From positions 1 through 64,000 of the forward strand of contig NZ_CP050856.1 of the NCBI RefSeq assembly GCF_000821185.2: DNA of 64,000 bases, in the 5' to 3' direction. The stretch is from Serratia symbiotica. Its GTDB lineage: Bacteria > Pseudomonadota > Gammaproteobacteria > Enterobacterales > Enterobacteriaceae. The notes beneath the pieces were generated by a model. The model was not told the origin of the DNA and did not search any database. It worked only from the letters and a program-made list of their open reading frames with translations. The position numbers and the translations under genes are program-made. Of the stretch, positions 1 through 10,980 are shown in pieces. Each line of letters opens with the position of its first letter. Position 1 is the first letter of the stretch.

Positions 1-1047
1 TTACGGCAGGGGAACACCCGCACGCTCTAGCAGCAGTCGGTAATACTGTTCAGCATCCGTGGTTTGCAGGTGGGGGAATTCCGTTTTCAGGGCGCTTTCC
101 ATTTTCAGGCGCATCACCGGTGTACAGGCGTCACTGGCCGTCCAGCGCCACCAGGCTTGCTGGTAACGCGTGTCGCTGCTGCGACGGGACGCGCGGCGTT
201 GTTCGTGACCGACCAGCGACGCGTCAATCTCTGCGATGATACGCTGCTTCTCGGCTCGCAGCTCCGGGCTGACCACCCAGCGTTTAATGCTCTTTAGCCG
301 GTTTTTCAGCGAATGGTAGCGGTCAATATCAATCCCCAGGCGGGCCATCTTCAGTTGATGCCGTTCATATTTCTCCCGCAGGGATTCGGCGACGCCCGCC
401 GCTATCGCCCACTGACGGTAGTTATGCAGCCACTGACGCACGCTCTCGACGGTCATCCCACGTGAGGTGAAAAAGCGTTCCGTCAGAAAAACCCGCATCG
501 GCTTGTGCTGGCCAGAATCGCTGTCGCGGTCACGGTGAACCACCACGTAATCCAGTTGCTCAAGCACACGCAACGCATTGAGCAGCACGTCATACGCCTT
601 GCGACCGTTGTCATACACATGCAGTACCCCCATGCGCCGCGCCATTTCTTCCACCGGCAGCATGACTTCGAACATATACTCGCTGTCCGGGCTGTAGTCA
701 CAGTTCGCCGCCAGCACCAGTGACAGGGCGCTGAGCGCCTCGCGACTCTCGGAGCGGGCGGTGATGCGCAGGGGTTTCGGTTGAAATGACCGGTCAAACA
801 TCCGCGAGTAGGGCGTATAGCCCTTTTGGCGCAGCGCTATCAGGTCAGTATTGCGCCGCCAGTCATGGTGACGAATGCAGGCCACGACTTTAGACGCCAT
901 GCCGCGCGGCGGTTTGCCGGTAAAGTGGGGTTGGTGGTTACGGTGTGTTTTGGTCTGACCTTTACGCTGGCGATTGGCCTCGCCACGCCGGGTCGGGCGA
1001 TATGAAAACGGGGGGGGCGCCTGAAGCGCTACACTGTTGTCATTCAC
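1..1047 (-). CDS. repA: Plasmid replication initiator RepA
   Basis: Replication initiator of the IncFII-RepA superfamily, 348 residues, which would open the plasmid origin and recruit host replication proteins. The body (about residues 55-345) is rich in Arg, Trp and Tyr, typical of this family; the first 50 residues are basic and low in complexity. The start is a GTG placed directly after a 7-bp hairpin, and no free Shine-Dalgarno sequence is visible, which fits translation that needs a pseudoknot in the leader. Upstream lies an antisense RNA promoter and terminator, as in I-complex and IncL/M replicons, so I favour that type over classical IncFII. The gene ends at the window edge with a TAA stop; the origin should lie beyond it. 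Confidence 0.85.
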   Translation of the reverse strand: MNDNSVALQAPPPFSYRPTRRGEANRQRKGQTKTHRNHQPHFTGKPPRGMASKVVACIRHHDWRRNTDLIALRQKGYTPYSRMFDRSFQPKPLRITARSESREALSALSLVLAANCDYSPDSEYMFEVMLPVEEMARRMGVLHVYDNGRKAYDVLLNALRVLEQLDYVVVHRDRDSDSGQHKPMRVFLTERFFTSRGMTVESVRQWLHNYRQWAIAAGVAESLREKYERHQLKMARLGIDIDRYHSLKNRLKSIKRWVVSPELRAEKQRIIAEIDASLVGHEQRRASRRSSDTRYQQAWWRWTASDACTPVMRLKMESALKTEFPHLQTTDAEQYYRLLLERAGVPLP

Positions 1048-1073
1048 CCTGTCCCAATCTTATGGCGGACAGG
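1048..1073 (-). promoter_or_regulatory. Hairpin sequestering the repA start (structure III type)
   Basis: A perfect 7-bp stem (CCTGTCC/GGACAGG) with a 12-nt loop abuts the repA GTG. On the mRNA the segment CCGCCA at the stem-loop border can pair perfectly with UGGCGG in the upstream loop (about 1153-1159), the hallmark of the activator pseudoknot of I-complex and IncL/M replicons. Seen directly: stem and complementarity. Inferred: function. Confidence 0.65.
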
Positions 1074-1075
1074 GG

Positions 1076-1103
1076 TTGTCTTCTGATAGGCATGCGTTAT
1101 AAT
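1076..1103 (+). promoter_or_regulatory. Promoter of the antisense copy-control RNA
   Basis: TTGTCT and a perfect TATAAT are separated by 16 nt, a strong sigma-70 promoter reading away from repA. It lies exactly where the promoter of an RNAI/Inc antisense RNA is expected, about 7 nt before the predicted RNA. Confidence 0.7.
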
Positions 1104-1189
1104 CCTTCACAGGCCAGCAGCCTGCTAACGACCCCTCGATATCTGATTTCAGCCGCCAAGTTGATGACAGAATCGGGGGGTTTTTGCAT
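1097..1189 (-). CDS. Putative RepY-type leader peptide of repA
   Basis: A 30-codon frame with an ATG start runs through the antisense-target hairpin and stops about 50 nt before the repA hairpin. This is the size and placement of RepY-type leader peptides (about 29 residues in ColIb-P9), whose translation opens the inhibitory structure and permits the pseudoknot. No good ribosome binding site is visible, and the same frame stays open upstream to 1354, so the exact start is uncertain. Confidence 0.4.
   Translation of the reverse strand: MQKPPDSVINLAAEIRYRGVVSRLLACEGL
1110..1185 (+). ncRNA. inc: Antisense RNAI (inc RNA) controlling RepA synthesis
   Basis: Predicted RNA of about 75 nt read opposite to the repA leader. 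It carries a long stem (CCCCTCGAT near 1133 pairs with the segment before GGGGGG at 1175-1180), a loop containing GCCGCCAA, and ends in TTTTT at 1181-1185, so the same hairpin is an intrinsic terminator. The loop is complementary to the UUGGCGG loop in the repA leader, as known for RNAI of IncI/B/K and IncL/M plasmids, where it blocks pseudoknot formation and leader translation and sets copy number and incompatibility. Confidence 0.7.
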
Positions 1190-1541
1190 TCGGCGACCGG
1201 TTAAACCAGGCCGCGTCACCCGGACGTTTAAGGATACGTCCCATCCATCAAATCTGTTCCGCTGTCCGGAAAACGGGGTCACACATCGGTATAAGGCCAG
1301 AATACAGCCACCACACACATGATCCCGTCCGGCTAGGCTGATATTGGTTAACAATATTACAGCGCGTGCCAGAAAGCATACCTGCTAAATCGCCCTTGAT
1401 CCAGCCCGATCCCCTATTATGGTGAAAAATACAGCGCATACGGGGTGAAATTAACCAGGCAGGGTAGGGTGGGCAGCAGGGCAGGCAGACCGGGAGGTAT
1501 CACCCGCAGGCGGGCGGGTAATACCCAGCGGAAGTCACAGA

Positions 1542-2072
1542 CTAGTAGGAAGAAGTCCAGTCGGCTCCCTCATCCCAACGTGACTGCCAGTGCGCCAGAT
1601 AGATTTGGGCCAGTGCCGGCACATCACGCACCACCAGGACGTTCTCGGAATTGGCGCGGGCACGCCGTGTAAAGTTAAAGGAGCCGACCTGCAGATTCTG
1701 GCCATCGGTGACAATCATCTTGTCATGCAGGAGGGGGTAACAGTCATGGGTTCGCAGCGGTATCCCGGCATTAACGACCCGGTTCATCGCCGCCAGGCTG
1801 GCTTTGCTGCGATTGCCCTTTTCGTCGACCCCCACCCTGACGTCCACGCCGCGCCGGCGGGCAGCCATCAGGGCGCGTACCACGTCTGGCGATGTAAAGC
1901 TGTAGCCCATCAGCCGAATGCTCGTCTGGGCCTCCGCCAGTAAATGGATAACCCGTTGCTGCGCGGCTCCCTCCGGTGAAAATCCGACATCAAAGGACGG
2001 CGTGGCCCAGGTTACGCCCGCAGGCAAGACCAGGGTCACCATCAACGCCCCGATAAATAGGTGTTCTCTCAT
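1542..2072 (-). CDS. nuc: Secreted phospholipase D-type endonuclease (Nuc-like)
   Basis: A 176-residue member of the PLD superfamily like plasmid pKM101 Nuc, a periplasmic non-specific nuclease. The single HKD motif is intact: H116, K118, D123, then GS-x-N at 130-133. One HKD copy means it acts as a dimer, as known for Nuc. An N-terminal hydrophobic stretch (residues 5-22) ending in TWA is a likely signal peptide. I place the start at the ATG preceded by GGAG at 8 nt rather than at the ATG 14 codons upstream, because the shorter form begins with the signal peptide. The gene sits between traT and repA and reads the same way as both; such nucleases are common cargo of conjugative plasmid backbones but are not needed for transfer. 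Confidence 0.88.
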   Translation of the reverse strand: MREHLFIGALMVTLVLPAGVTWATPSFDVGFSPEGAAQQRVIHLLAEAQTSIRLMGYSFTSPDVVRALMAARRRGVDVRVGVDEKGNRSKASLAAMNRVVNAGIPLRTHDCYPLLHDKMIVTDGQNLQVGSFNFTRRARANSENVLVVRDVPALAQIYLAHWQSRWDEGADWTSSY

Positions 2073-2416
2073 CTCAACGCTCCTGAGAAATTTATGCGTC
2101 AAAGCGCGTATCAAAGGTAGGGATCAGTCTTGATGTACGTCATCACCAGACCAGACAGCCTCTTGATACGTTAGCCTTGAGCAAACACTCCAGCCGCCTG
2201 ATACCTCTGCTGCATCCAGCCAGGATCAAACACAGTGTGCGGATAAAAAAAGTCAAAGAAAGAAGGGTGGCTTGACCAGGCTATTGATGTCCTGCGGTTC
2301 TTGGCCGGAACGTCAGGGGCGGGGAAAACTTGCTTTTCTCCGCCCCTGACGTTGACCAACTGAGCACAGCGAAGGCGGTAGCCTGCTCTTAACGCGGCGT
2401 TAGTACGTAAGGGTGA
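2073..2416. other. Non-coding gap between nuc and traT
   Basis: No convincing gene. Apart from the long inverted repeat at 2309-2353 I see nothing specific. Confidence 0.5.
2309..2353. repeat. Long near-perfect inverted repeat downstream of traT
   Basis: Two arms of about 20 bp (AACGTCAGGGGCGG... and its complement) around a 5-nt CTTGC centre, with one or two mismatches. It would form a very stable hairpin at the 3' end of traT. There is no T-run on either side, so a Rho-independent terminator is not clear; transcript stabilisation or a recombination site are alternatives. Confidence 0.6.
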
Positions 2417-3154
2417 TCACAAGATATTGGCGATCGACCTGGCCAGTTGATCTTCCAGTACTGGCTTGGCTTCCTCAAACTTGAGGTTGACCTTGTTGGC
2501 ATTGGAAACCACGCGGGTTTGATATTTATGCTGATTACCCTGCTGAGTGCTGGTCTGTACCTTGGTACCAGAATTACCCTGGCGCAAGGCCGCCACGTTA
2601 TCGGTTCGCACGGTGGCGGCAGTACGTTCTGCAATCTGGACATCAGTCACCATGCTGTAATTGATATCTTCAACAAGAGCATCAGCGGCCATTCCCGCCA
2701 AACCGGCAGCCAGGCCGAGTCCTAATGTGGCCCCGGCTGAATTTGAGTTGTAGGCAGTGATACCCGAACCCAATGCAGCCCCTGCGATGGCACCTTCATA
2801 CCCCTTGCTTAAAAAACCCTGCGCCTCGCGCAGATCCATTTTATCCGCCTTGAGCACATTGGCCTGGATCCAGTAATACGCCGCGGCTGGGTTAGTAACA
2901 AGGGTGTAGCCCTTTCCACGCACGGCATCGGCGATCTTGGCTTGTAACTGGCTCATATCCTTGTCGGAAGTATTTTTGATTTGTAGATAAACGGTACGCT
3001 CGGTGGCAGGCTCAAGCCAGATGGTCTCGCTCATCTGCGTCTTGACCTCTAAGTTACGCTTCTTGATCGCAGTACTCATTGCGCTGCATCCGGTGAGTGT
3101 CAGCGCTGCGCTGACAAGTGAAACCATCACTATTTTTTTAGTATTACTGTTCAT
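2417..3154 (-). CDS. traT: TraT surface exclusion and complement resistance lipoprotein
   Basis: TraT is an abundant outer-membrane lipoprotein of F-like plasmids that blocks entry of related plasmids and raises serum resistance. The protein has 245 residues (F TraT is about 244). A signal peptide ends in the lipobox LTGC with Cys23 as lipidation site. The central Gly/Ala-rich segment around residues 115-155 ([22 protein letters not shown]) is the characteristic hydrophobic region of the family. The start is the ATG with GAGG 8 nt upstream, not the TTG one codon earlier. With the truncated traI it shows that an F-type transfer region once lay here. It is the only F-type transfer gene left intact and could still function alone. 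Confidence 0.95.
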   Translation of the reverse strand: MNSNTKKIVMVSLVSAALTLTGCSAMSTAIKKRNLEVKTQMSETIWLEPATERTVYLQIKNTSDKDMSQLQAKIADAVRGKGYTLVTNPAAAYYWIQANVLKADKMDLREAQGFLSKGYEGAIAGAALGSGITAYNSNSAGATLGLGLAAGLAGMAADALVEDINYSMVTDVQIAERTAATVRTDNVAALRQGNSGTKVQTSTQQGNQHKYQTRVVSNANKVNLKFEEAKPVLEDQLARSIANIL

Positions 3155-3215
3155 CAATCTTCCTCATTTACACTGAAAAGGTAAAAGCACCTGTTTTTTA
3201 ATGAAATTAAGCACA

Positions 3216-3234
3216 CCCCTTTTTATCAAAGGGG
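3216..3234. repeat. Small hairpin between traI remnant and traT
   Basis: A 7-bp stem CCCCTTT/AAAGGGG with a 5-nt loop. It lies after the end of the traI remnant on the same strand and could be a weak terminator, though no T-run follows. Confidence 0.3.
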
Positions 3235-3312
3235 GTATAGACTCAAACGTACTCAAAGTAGGGATGTCAAAATGATAAGTATTGTTTATGTAAAAAGCGA
3301 TAACTCAAGCTG

Positions 3313-6164
3313 TCAATCTTCAAATGACTTCCCTTTCACTATCATTCGCTCGGCTTGCTTCAAGCGAAGATCCTGCTCTGGGGTAGTTTCTGATTCAGGA
3401 TCTTTCTCTTTCCCGTTATCCCCCAACGCCGCCGCAATATCGCGCCAGGTAAGCCTCTCTTCCTGATTACTGGCCCGCCATTCGGCCAGGGGTTCGTCAT
3501 CCTTTTCATTGATGGCAGCGTTCACCTCCTCTGGACGGATATCTTGCTCACCTTTACCCGATTTCTCCTGCGCCTGGCGGGCAAGCCGTTCTGCTTTCTG
3601 CTCAACGTTTTCCTTCGGTTCTGGAATAAAGGGAATGGTGTCCTCCGGTTTCTCTGCCGCATTACTGGCAAGCTGCGCGATCACTTTCTCATCAATAACG
3701 TGATCAGCACCGATGATTCGACTCATATTGAGAGGCAAACCATCACCTTCTATCCTGACAATCACACCAATGTCGGGATTCTGTTGTGCGAGCTGCAATC
3801 CTTCCGGGAGACTGGCCGCAATGCGAACGTCACCGTTTCTGCTTTGCTGAATTCCGGCAAATCTCGCATCATTGCTGCCAATAACCCTAAAATCACCTGT
3901 CAACGTCACCCCGTTTCGCTCATCCGAATTTATGGTCATAATGACGACTCCAGCGCGGTTGCCGTTACTGTCCCACAACGCAAACGCCAGACCGGGTTCC
4001 GGATACCGCCTGGCACCTGGCACAAAGAAGCCTTGGGAGTCACCTTCCGCCAGCCCATAGTTCTTTAGCAGCGCCCGTCCTGCCGCAACCGCAGTAAGGG
4101 GCGAGGCCCAGGACAGAATGCCCTCTGCCGTTCTGCTCATCCGATCCTCGCCAGCCATCAGAAAATCGTGGGCTGTACGGTCGCCCTTGATTTTACTGAT
4201 TTCACTTAGCCATCCGGCCCTGTCATCGGTATAGACCTGCACATGCTCTTTTGTGCGGGACAGCGTGACGTAACCACTTTCCTTTGTTGCCATCCGCTTT
4301 CGCGCTCCTGCCATCCCTTCAAGCGTGATGACAAACCGGGAGCTTGCCCCCTGCGCAGCGTGTGCTGTAACGGCATACCCCAGATCGGTGTGCATGTCTG
4401 CCGGATCTTTCAGATTGAGACGCCGTGTTAGCTGACCATCTTGGCTACGAAGAAGCATGCTTAGTTCGTCGATCTGCTCCACGTTCCAGGCGCTGTTACC
4501 GGTATAACCACGTTCAGCATCGGATCGCGTAAACCGCATCCGGTCGCCCTTGCTGACGCAGATAGCTTCAGGCATATAGATCTGCGCATCTTCGGTACTG
4601 TTCTCGAAAGGTGAAATGATTTTCTCACGCCCCTCGTGTCCGACAAGCGTAACCAGCCCGTTCTGCTGGTCAGTGCCTCCCACTGTCCAGTACTCACGGT
4701 TAATCAGCGCAATTCTCCCCGTCTGTTCGGCCCATCCCTTCAGGCTCCGTAGTTCATTGTGTCGGACACGAACCGGACGCAGGACTTTGACCAAATACTC
4801 ACCTTCAGTTACCCCCATCCTGTGCAGTTTTTCATGTATCATGCCGTTTATGATTTGCCTGTCCGAATTCAGATGCGCCACTATCAGCGTATTTTCACGG
4901 GCTTCAGCGGTGCGACCGACGAAATCAGCCGCTATCGCTTCCGTCACGCTGACGGGTAATTTGGCTTCACATAGCGCCTGAGCCTGTTTGTCATCCGGAT
5001 TTATCTGCTCAACGGAAGAAGCAGGCATAAACGCGCCGATGCCCCTCGGTACCACATCTGGTGAAACGTTTTCAGCTTTCTCCAGCGCGAGTGCATGCTG
5101 ACCTTCAATCATGGCATAGACCACTTCCCGAAGTTCCGGCGTCTGCCGCACGATTTCTTTCATAACTGCCGTATCAATGGCACTGCGCTGCTGCATCAGC
5201 CGGAACGGTTGTCCCGGCTCGATGGCCCGCAACTGTGCATCATCACCGCTGGTAATAGCCCGACCGCTACCGCTGGCGATTGCCTGGTAAGCTTCACTCA
5301 TCGCCCGGTTGCCAATCAGTGACGCCTCGTCAATCAGGAACAGCGTATTGCTGTAGTCCGGTTTCTCACCGCTCATCCGGGCCTGTCTGTCTTCCCAGAT
5401 AAAGGACTCCAGCGTCTGCGCCCGGACACCCGTGCTTTTCATTTCCTCAACGGCCCGGTGAGTGGGCGCAAGACCCACCACCTCCGGTCGCTGACTCTCA
5501 GGCAACGTCTCCATTGCGGCCAGCATGGCTTTAAACTGTGTGGTTTTACCCACACCGGCATAACCCTGCACCGCCGTAAAGCGGTCGGTACTTTCCAGCA
5601 CCATGCGCGTGGCAGCGCACTGCCCTGCCGTCAGCCCCATGAGGTGCATTTCAGGCACTGACGCCATCAGCGGCGCGACGTTGCCTTTACCTTCAGCGAT
5701 ATGACGCAGAATGGCCTTTTCCGTTTCAAAGGTGGATTTGGGCAGCATCAGCCCGGATCCCAGCCGGATAAGTTCACCGTCCTGTACCTGACGATTTATC
5801 TCGGACTGGACAGCCGGAATGCTTACCGCTGAATTAATACTGAGCGCAGCACTGAGCAGCTCTGGAGCCAGGAAGGCTGTTTTTTCATGCTGCACTTGAC
5901 TCAGTGCCAGGTAAACAGCCTGCGCGGCCGGTGCACGCGGAAGTTCTCTGGCTACTTTAAGCGCGGCATCAACACCTTTTGCGCCGGTGGCCGCTTCCAC
6001 CTGGGCGCTAATCACCTGAACTGCCGGGCTACGGGCCAGTTTTGCTTCTCCCAGGTCTGCGCCCATTGCGGTAAATATCCTTATGTCGCTGCCACTACGG
6101 GTCAGGGTATTGAACACATCATCGCGCATCTCACGTCCGCTCAGTGCGGCCAGTACCTTTCCTT
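3313..6164 (-). pseudogene. traI: traI, 5'-truncated F-type relaxase/helicase
   Basis: About 950 C-terminal codons of an F-like TraI (the F protein has 1,756 residues). Present are the RecD-like helicase with Walker A GYAGVGKTT (about residue 216 of the open frame), the acidic box LIDEAS, and the motif DLGYAVTAHAAQGAS. The C-terminal part needed for relaxosome contacts is also present. The relaxase (N-terminal transesterase) and the vestigial helicase are gone. The break is exactly at the left end of the IS911-like element, and the open frame continues about 16 codons into the IS, so its apparent start (MSISPLF) is IS-derived. Without the relaxase it cannot initiate transfer. The rest of the reading frame is intact, so the truncation looks recent. 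Confidence 0.95.
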
Positions 6165-6236
6165 TGTAGTGGCACACTGAATTTGGCCACCTGAACAGAG
6201 GTGATATGCTCACCTCAGGACATTACAGGTGCTTCA

Positions 6237-7405
<1,169 letters not shown>

Positions 7406-7413
7406 CCACTACA

Positions 7414-8853
7414 AATAGTGAAGTAGTGCGTATTGATGGCCCTCAGCACATTTTCCAGCGAGTGATTGTAATCAAGGCAAAAAACCATCGGATCCCAGCG
7501 ACTGAAGAACACCAGCTCCAATGCCTCAATCGTGGTTTTTCCCGCCCCGGTCATGGCCATGTTGGTCATGTGACCCGGTAACTTGTCCCCGGTACTGTTT
7601 ACCCCTGGTGGGCTGTCATGGGCATTCAAGAAGAACAGCCCACCGTTCTCGGTCATCATCGGCATCAATGCTGAGCCATCGCCCGGTGGATTGCCCTGTG
7701 CCTTGCCGGTCGGCGTCGCGTGCAGAGAAAACCCACAGGCGAGGTTGGCGGTAGATTTCGGCATGGCGTAAATCACATCGGCATACCCTGGAAAGAGCAT
7801 CAACCAGGAGGCATAATTGGAGCTGGTTGCCCGCACAAATCCCGTGTTCTTTGACAACATGAGTGCCTGCATTCTGGCACCGTGGTTAACCGCCTCTTCC
7901 GCCGTTTCACCAAAAACAATCAGGCTTGCGCAATACTCACCAAACACTTTCTTGCCCTGGGTGACTTCCTGCACGCTCTCCTTCAGCTCCTTAGTCTGGT
8001 CAGACTCGCCTTCCGTCGATGTGAGGTCAGACATCTGCGACCGCAGTCGGCGCTTGATGCGATTGCGATCTTCAAAGTGAAACGTCTGCACCAGGCAAAA
8101 ATCGCATTGCTCTTCCAACACTTCGTCCCACATACCCGGTGAAGAGGGAGTCGGGTAGTCGCGCAAATCATAGGTAGAGGCAAAACGCGGTGGGCCTTTG
8201 TAGGGGCGGTTCTCCACATAATCGTAGGCACCGAATGACGTCTCACTCTCGATAATGGCCTCACCCAGACAGGTATCGGTGATCGGCACATCCTGCTCGA
8301 CGCCATTGAGGATGGACGTATAGAACCGCCCGATCTGGCTGTACACTCTGCCCTCCCGCTCCTCCATTCCCATCACGGTTACGCCGAAATCACCCAGCGT
8401 TTCCCGGCAGATGGCCACCAATTCGCTCAGGCGTTTGATACCATCATCCAGATCGCGATACTTGAGCATGAGCGCCATCGCGTAGCCAACCTGGCGAAAT
8501 GCGCCGTGACGAAACGGCTCGGTGTAGGTATCGGTCAACGCCTGGAGAACCGGTAGCGCCAACTGGTATTCCTGCTCAAGGTGTATCCGCTGCTTGAATG
8601 TGTAGGTCTGCACCTTCAGGTGGTTTCCTTCCTGCTTGCCGATGGCCTTGAAACAGCGATCCTGATGCAGGAACTCCTTGTTCAGGGTGCGCTGGTCGCG
8701 GGTATCGTGTGGTACCCCCTTGAAACGCAGAAGCGCCAGCAACTGAGAATCGCCCAGCGTACAGATTTCGGGATGAACGTGATAGCCGAGCCAGGGAAAG
8801 CGCAGGGGCTTATTCCCCGGCGATAATGCGTTTTTGAATGGAACGCCTTGCAT
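7414..8853 (-). pseudogene. virB4: virB4-type secretion ATPase, 3'-truncated by the IS
   Basis: N-terminal 480 codons of a VirB4/TrbE-family ATPase of a P-type type IV secretion system (family usually 800-920 residues). The N-terminal CagE/TrbE/VirB4 domain and the start of the ATPase domain are present, including Walker A TGAGKTT at about residue 435 and the following LDYNHS segment. Walker B and the C-terminal half are lost at the right end of the IS. The ATG has GGAG 8 nt upstream and overlaps the end of virB3 by about 44 nt. It is a VirB4 of the IncX/IncN kind, not F TraC, so its fusion point with traI joins two unrelated transfer systems. Confidence 0.92.
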
Positions 8854-9178
8854 TTTTGATTCTCCATACAGAATTACGGGGGGTCAGCAGCAGCAACCGG
8901 CCATATCGACGATCCAGCATTTTGCGTTGCCACCAGAACCAGCAGCGGCGAAATGCCTTGTCGTCTTTCTGGCAGATCAACCGTAGAACTATCAGGACAA
9001 GAATGAACGGTGTCGCAAACAGCAAACCTCCCCATCCCAGCATGTAGACGCCAACAAAGAGTGAAATAACCCCGCCCATCAACAGAAACAGTAAAGCGAA
9101 GACAGGTATGCCCGCCGTCATGGCGACACGGGCCATCCCATTGTGCGTATCAAACTTGAGGGTCTGGTCTTCTTCCAT
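8810..9178 (-). CDS. virB3: VirB3-like inner-membrane T4SS protein
   Basis: A 122-residue VirB3/TrbD-family protein with a hydrophobic pair of helices (about residues 17-65: FALLFLLMGGVISLFVGVY and LLFATPFILVLIVL) followed by a basic tail. VirB3 assists pilus assembly next to VirB4. In IncX plasmids VirB3 and VirB4 can be fused; here they are separate overlapping genes. The ATG overlaps the virB2 stop (TGATG), so the two are translationally coupled. It is intact but orphaned, because the rest of the operon after virB4 is missing. Confidence 0.85.
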   Translation of the reverse strand: MEEDQTLKFDTHNGMARVAMTAGIPVFALLFLLMGGVISLFVGVYMLGWGGLLFATPFILVLIVLRLICQKDDKAFRRCWFWWQRKMLDRRYGRLLLLTPRNSVWRIKNARRSIQKRIIAGE

Positions 9179-9513
9179 CAGCTGATTTTCCCTCCCCAAA
9201 TCTGATAAGCCCAGGTCGCTGCGGCAATCGCTCCCCCCACAGTACCGATAACGGCAATCTGTTTGACGTAATCCATTGCCGTTGTCTCGGATGTGCCAGC
9301 CATGCGAGCGATGATCCAGCACATGCCAACGTAGACCAGCGAGCCAATGGCCATGACCCCGCCGATAATAATGAGCGCCGTCTGAAACTCGCGCGCGAAA
9401 TTGACGATGGGGTCATACCAGGTGGCGGACGCATACAGCGGCAGGGTCATCACCAGCAGCGCGTAGAGCCGGGCAGGGGTTAGCGTGTTAAGCAGATTTT
9501 TGAACGTCGTCAT
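9178..9513 (-). CDS. virB2: VirB2-like pilin precursor
   Basis: A 111-residue TrbC/VirB2-family major pilin precursor. It has a signal-like N-terminus (about residues 1-30, ending near YASA) and two membrane segments (about 45-70 and 85-105) typical of T4SS pilins, which are stored in the inner membrane before assembly. I use the ATG with AGGA 9 nt upstream; an ATG 7 codons earlier lies inside virB1. It overlaps virB1 by 26 nt and virB3 by 1 nt. Confidence 0.85.
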   Translation of the reverse strand: MTTFKNLLNTLTPARLYALLVMTLPLYASATWYDPIVNFAREFQTALIIIGGVMAIGSLVYVGMCWIIARMAGTSETTAMDYVKQIAVIGTVGGAIAAATWAYQIWGGKIS

Positions 9514-10165
9514 GCGGATTTTCCTTTGTCTCAATCAGGTTTTCTTCGGGTTTTTCCGAACGTGGGTATTCACGCAGCACATCCCAGGATTCAAAGACTG
9601 GCGATGATGGGGGTGGGGTCACTGGCACAGCCCCCCGGCCCTGTCTGTCTTCCCTGGTACTCGGCACGCGATAGCCGTTATCTGGTGGTGAATACCCAAT
9701 GCGTTGTACATAGCTGGTCTGTCGGAATGCTTTTTCCGGTCTCAGACCGGTATTGAAATTTCCGCTGTAATAGCAACTCAGCGCCCTTTTCAGGGAGCCA
9801 CCTCGCTGGTAACAGTCGGTGATGATTTTTTCGAAAATGGAGAGGTTGGTGCAGGGTGAAAACAGGTTTTCAGCGGTTACCTTGAATCGGGAAAAGTTGG
9901 CACTGGTGATTTGCATCAGTCCGACTGAATACCGCCGCTTTCTGGCTTCTATCAGTCTGACAATATTTACTGCGTCTGACCTGTTAGTGGGTAGATAGGA
10001 AATGACACTGTTAACACCGGGTCTGCGTTCTGCCCTGGGTATGATTTCAGCAATGGCGAGGGGGTTAAATCCTGATTCTGCTCTTGCTACATCAAGTGCC
10101 GTATCCGGGTGAACGGTAGCAGCGCATTGCATTGCCACCGCAAGGAATGCAGTGGTTGAAAGCAC
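9488..10165 (-). CDS. virB1: VirB1-like lytic transglycosylase
   Basis: A 225-residue SLT-domain transglycosylase that opens peptidoglycan for T4SS assembly. The catalytic glutamate is E30 in VARAESGFNP, followed by the GLMQI motif near residue 102 and the ALSCYYSGN motif near 130. A short hydrophobic N-terminus serves as export signal. A Pro-rich and charged C-terminal tail (after about 180) is like that of VirB1 proteins that contact VirB subunits. It starts at GTG with GAGG 7 nt upstream, 5 nt after the stop of the preceding gene. Confidence 0.9.
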   Translation of the reverse strand: MLSTTAFLAVAMQCAATVHPDTALDVARAESGFNPLAIAEIIPRAERRPGVNSVISYLPTNRSDAVNIVRLIEARKRRYSVGLMQITSANFSRFKVTAENLFSPCTNLSIFEKIITDCYQRGGSLKRALSCYYSGNFNTGLRPEKAFRQTSYVQRIGYSPPDNGYRVPSTREDRQGRGAVPVTPPPSSPVFESWDVLREYPRSEKPEENLIETKENPHDDVQKSA

Positions 10166-10169
10166 GGCG

Positions 10170-10598
10170 CTACCTCACGTTTGAATGTTTAAGCTCCTCT
10201 ATCAAGGTCTTTTTAGCGACTTCATCAAATTTATCAATTAAATATTGAGTAAATTGAGAAGTACTTACCGTATGTCCTGAATGGAAACTCACCTCAACAG
10301 AACACCGGCGCAGCCTTTGACACCGCTCCGCGCCCAGATAAAGCACTTTGCTAGGACGTGACTGTTTAATTGGGGAAATATTTGGCATTGGTTCTCCTTT
10401 TGTTACGGTTTTTTGGATCGGGCTAAATTTTTTTTCATAATCCTCACGCTCGCGCTGATACAGCGCCAGGAATGCCTTGGCGATAAAATCAGCACGTTCA
10501 AGCGTGTTGTCTTCGTCGTATACATTCATCGCGATGATCTGGCTAAGCGTTTCCGCTGCAACCACTTGCACGCCTTCTGGGAGATCACTTAATTTCAT
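10170..10598 (-). CDS. Unknown protein at the head of the virB operon
   Basis: A 142-residue protein I do not recognise. The N-terminal half is acidic and helical; the C-terminal half (from about residue 70, MPNISPIKQSRPSK) is basic and resembles the layout of small ribbon-helix-helix DNA-binding proteins. A good GAGG site 5 nt before the ATG and the 5-nt spacing to virB1 show it is translated in the operon. A regulatory or relaxosome role is possible from its position between an antiterminator and virB1, but this is a guess. Confidence 0.6.
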   Translation of the reverse strand: MKLSDLPEGVQVVAAETLSQIIAMNVYDEDNTLERADFIAKAFLALYQREREDYEKKFSPIQKTVTKGEPMPNISPIKQSRPSKVLYLGAERCQRLRRCSVEVSFHSGHTVSTSQFTQYLIDKFDEVAKKTLIEELKHSNVR

Positions 10599-10980
10599 GG
10601 CTACCTCGGATTAAATCAAACGGGTTTTGGTGGTATTGTGAGCAGGCGTTGCCCCTGGTGTTGGCTGTATCTCATATCCAGCCCACCACACCCCAAAAAC
10701 ATCTTGGAAATGGTTCGCCACGTTGTCGGTGGCTTCTGTAGAGTGAAAGAGCGTTTAAAACAGAGCAGACTCATTAATCTGCTTTGGTTTAGAGCCTGGT
10801 TTACTTCTCCACCTCAGGCGGCAGTGTTACGTCGTTTTGTGCTTACTGATGCGTTAACCGGGCGCAAACCGGAACTTAGTGATGCCCTATGCCACCTCTC
10901 CCTCACTGCGTCGCCATGGGAACCCGACCTGTATCGCCGTCGTCGCGTGTCCTGAAATCAATCAGGACAACGGAGGAAAT
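10599..10980. other. Untranslated gap between actX-like gene and virB operon
   Basis: About 380 bp without a convincing gene; a 105-codon plus-strand frame has no ribosome site or recognisable features. The position, directly after an antiterminator gene and before its presumed target operon, makes this the place for the operon promoter and for an ops-like recruitment site, but I could not identify a clear ops match. Confidence 0.4.

Noticed and set aside
10638..10955. A 105-codon frame in the gap before the virB operon
   Set aside because: No ribosome site, odd composition rich in Cys, Trp and Arg, and no family resemblance.
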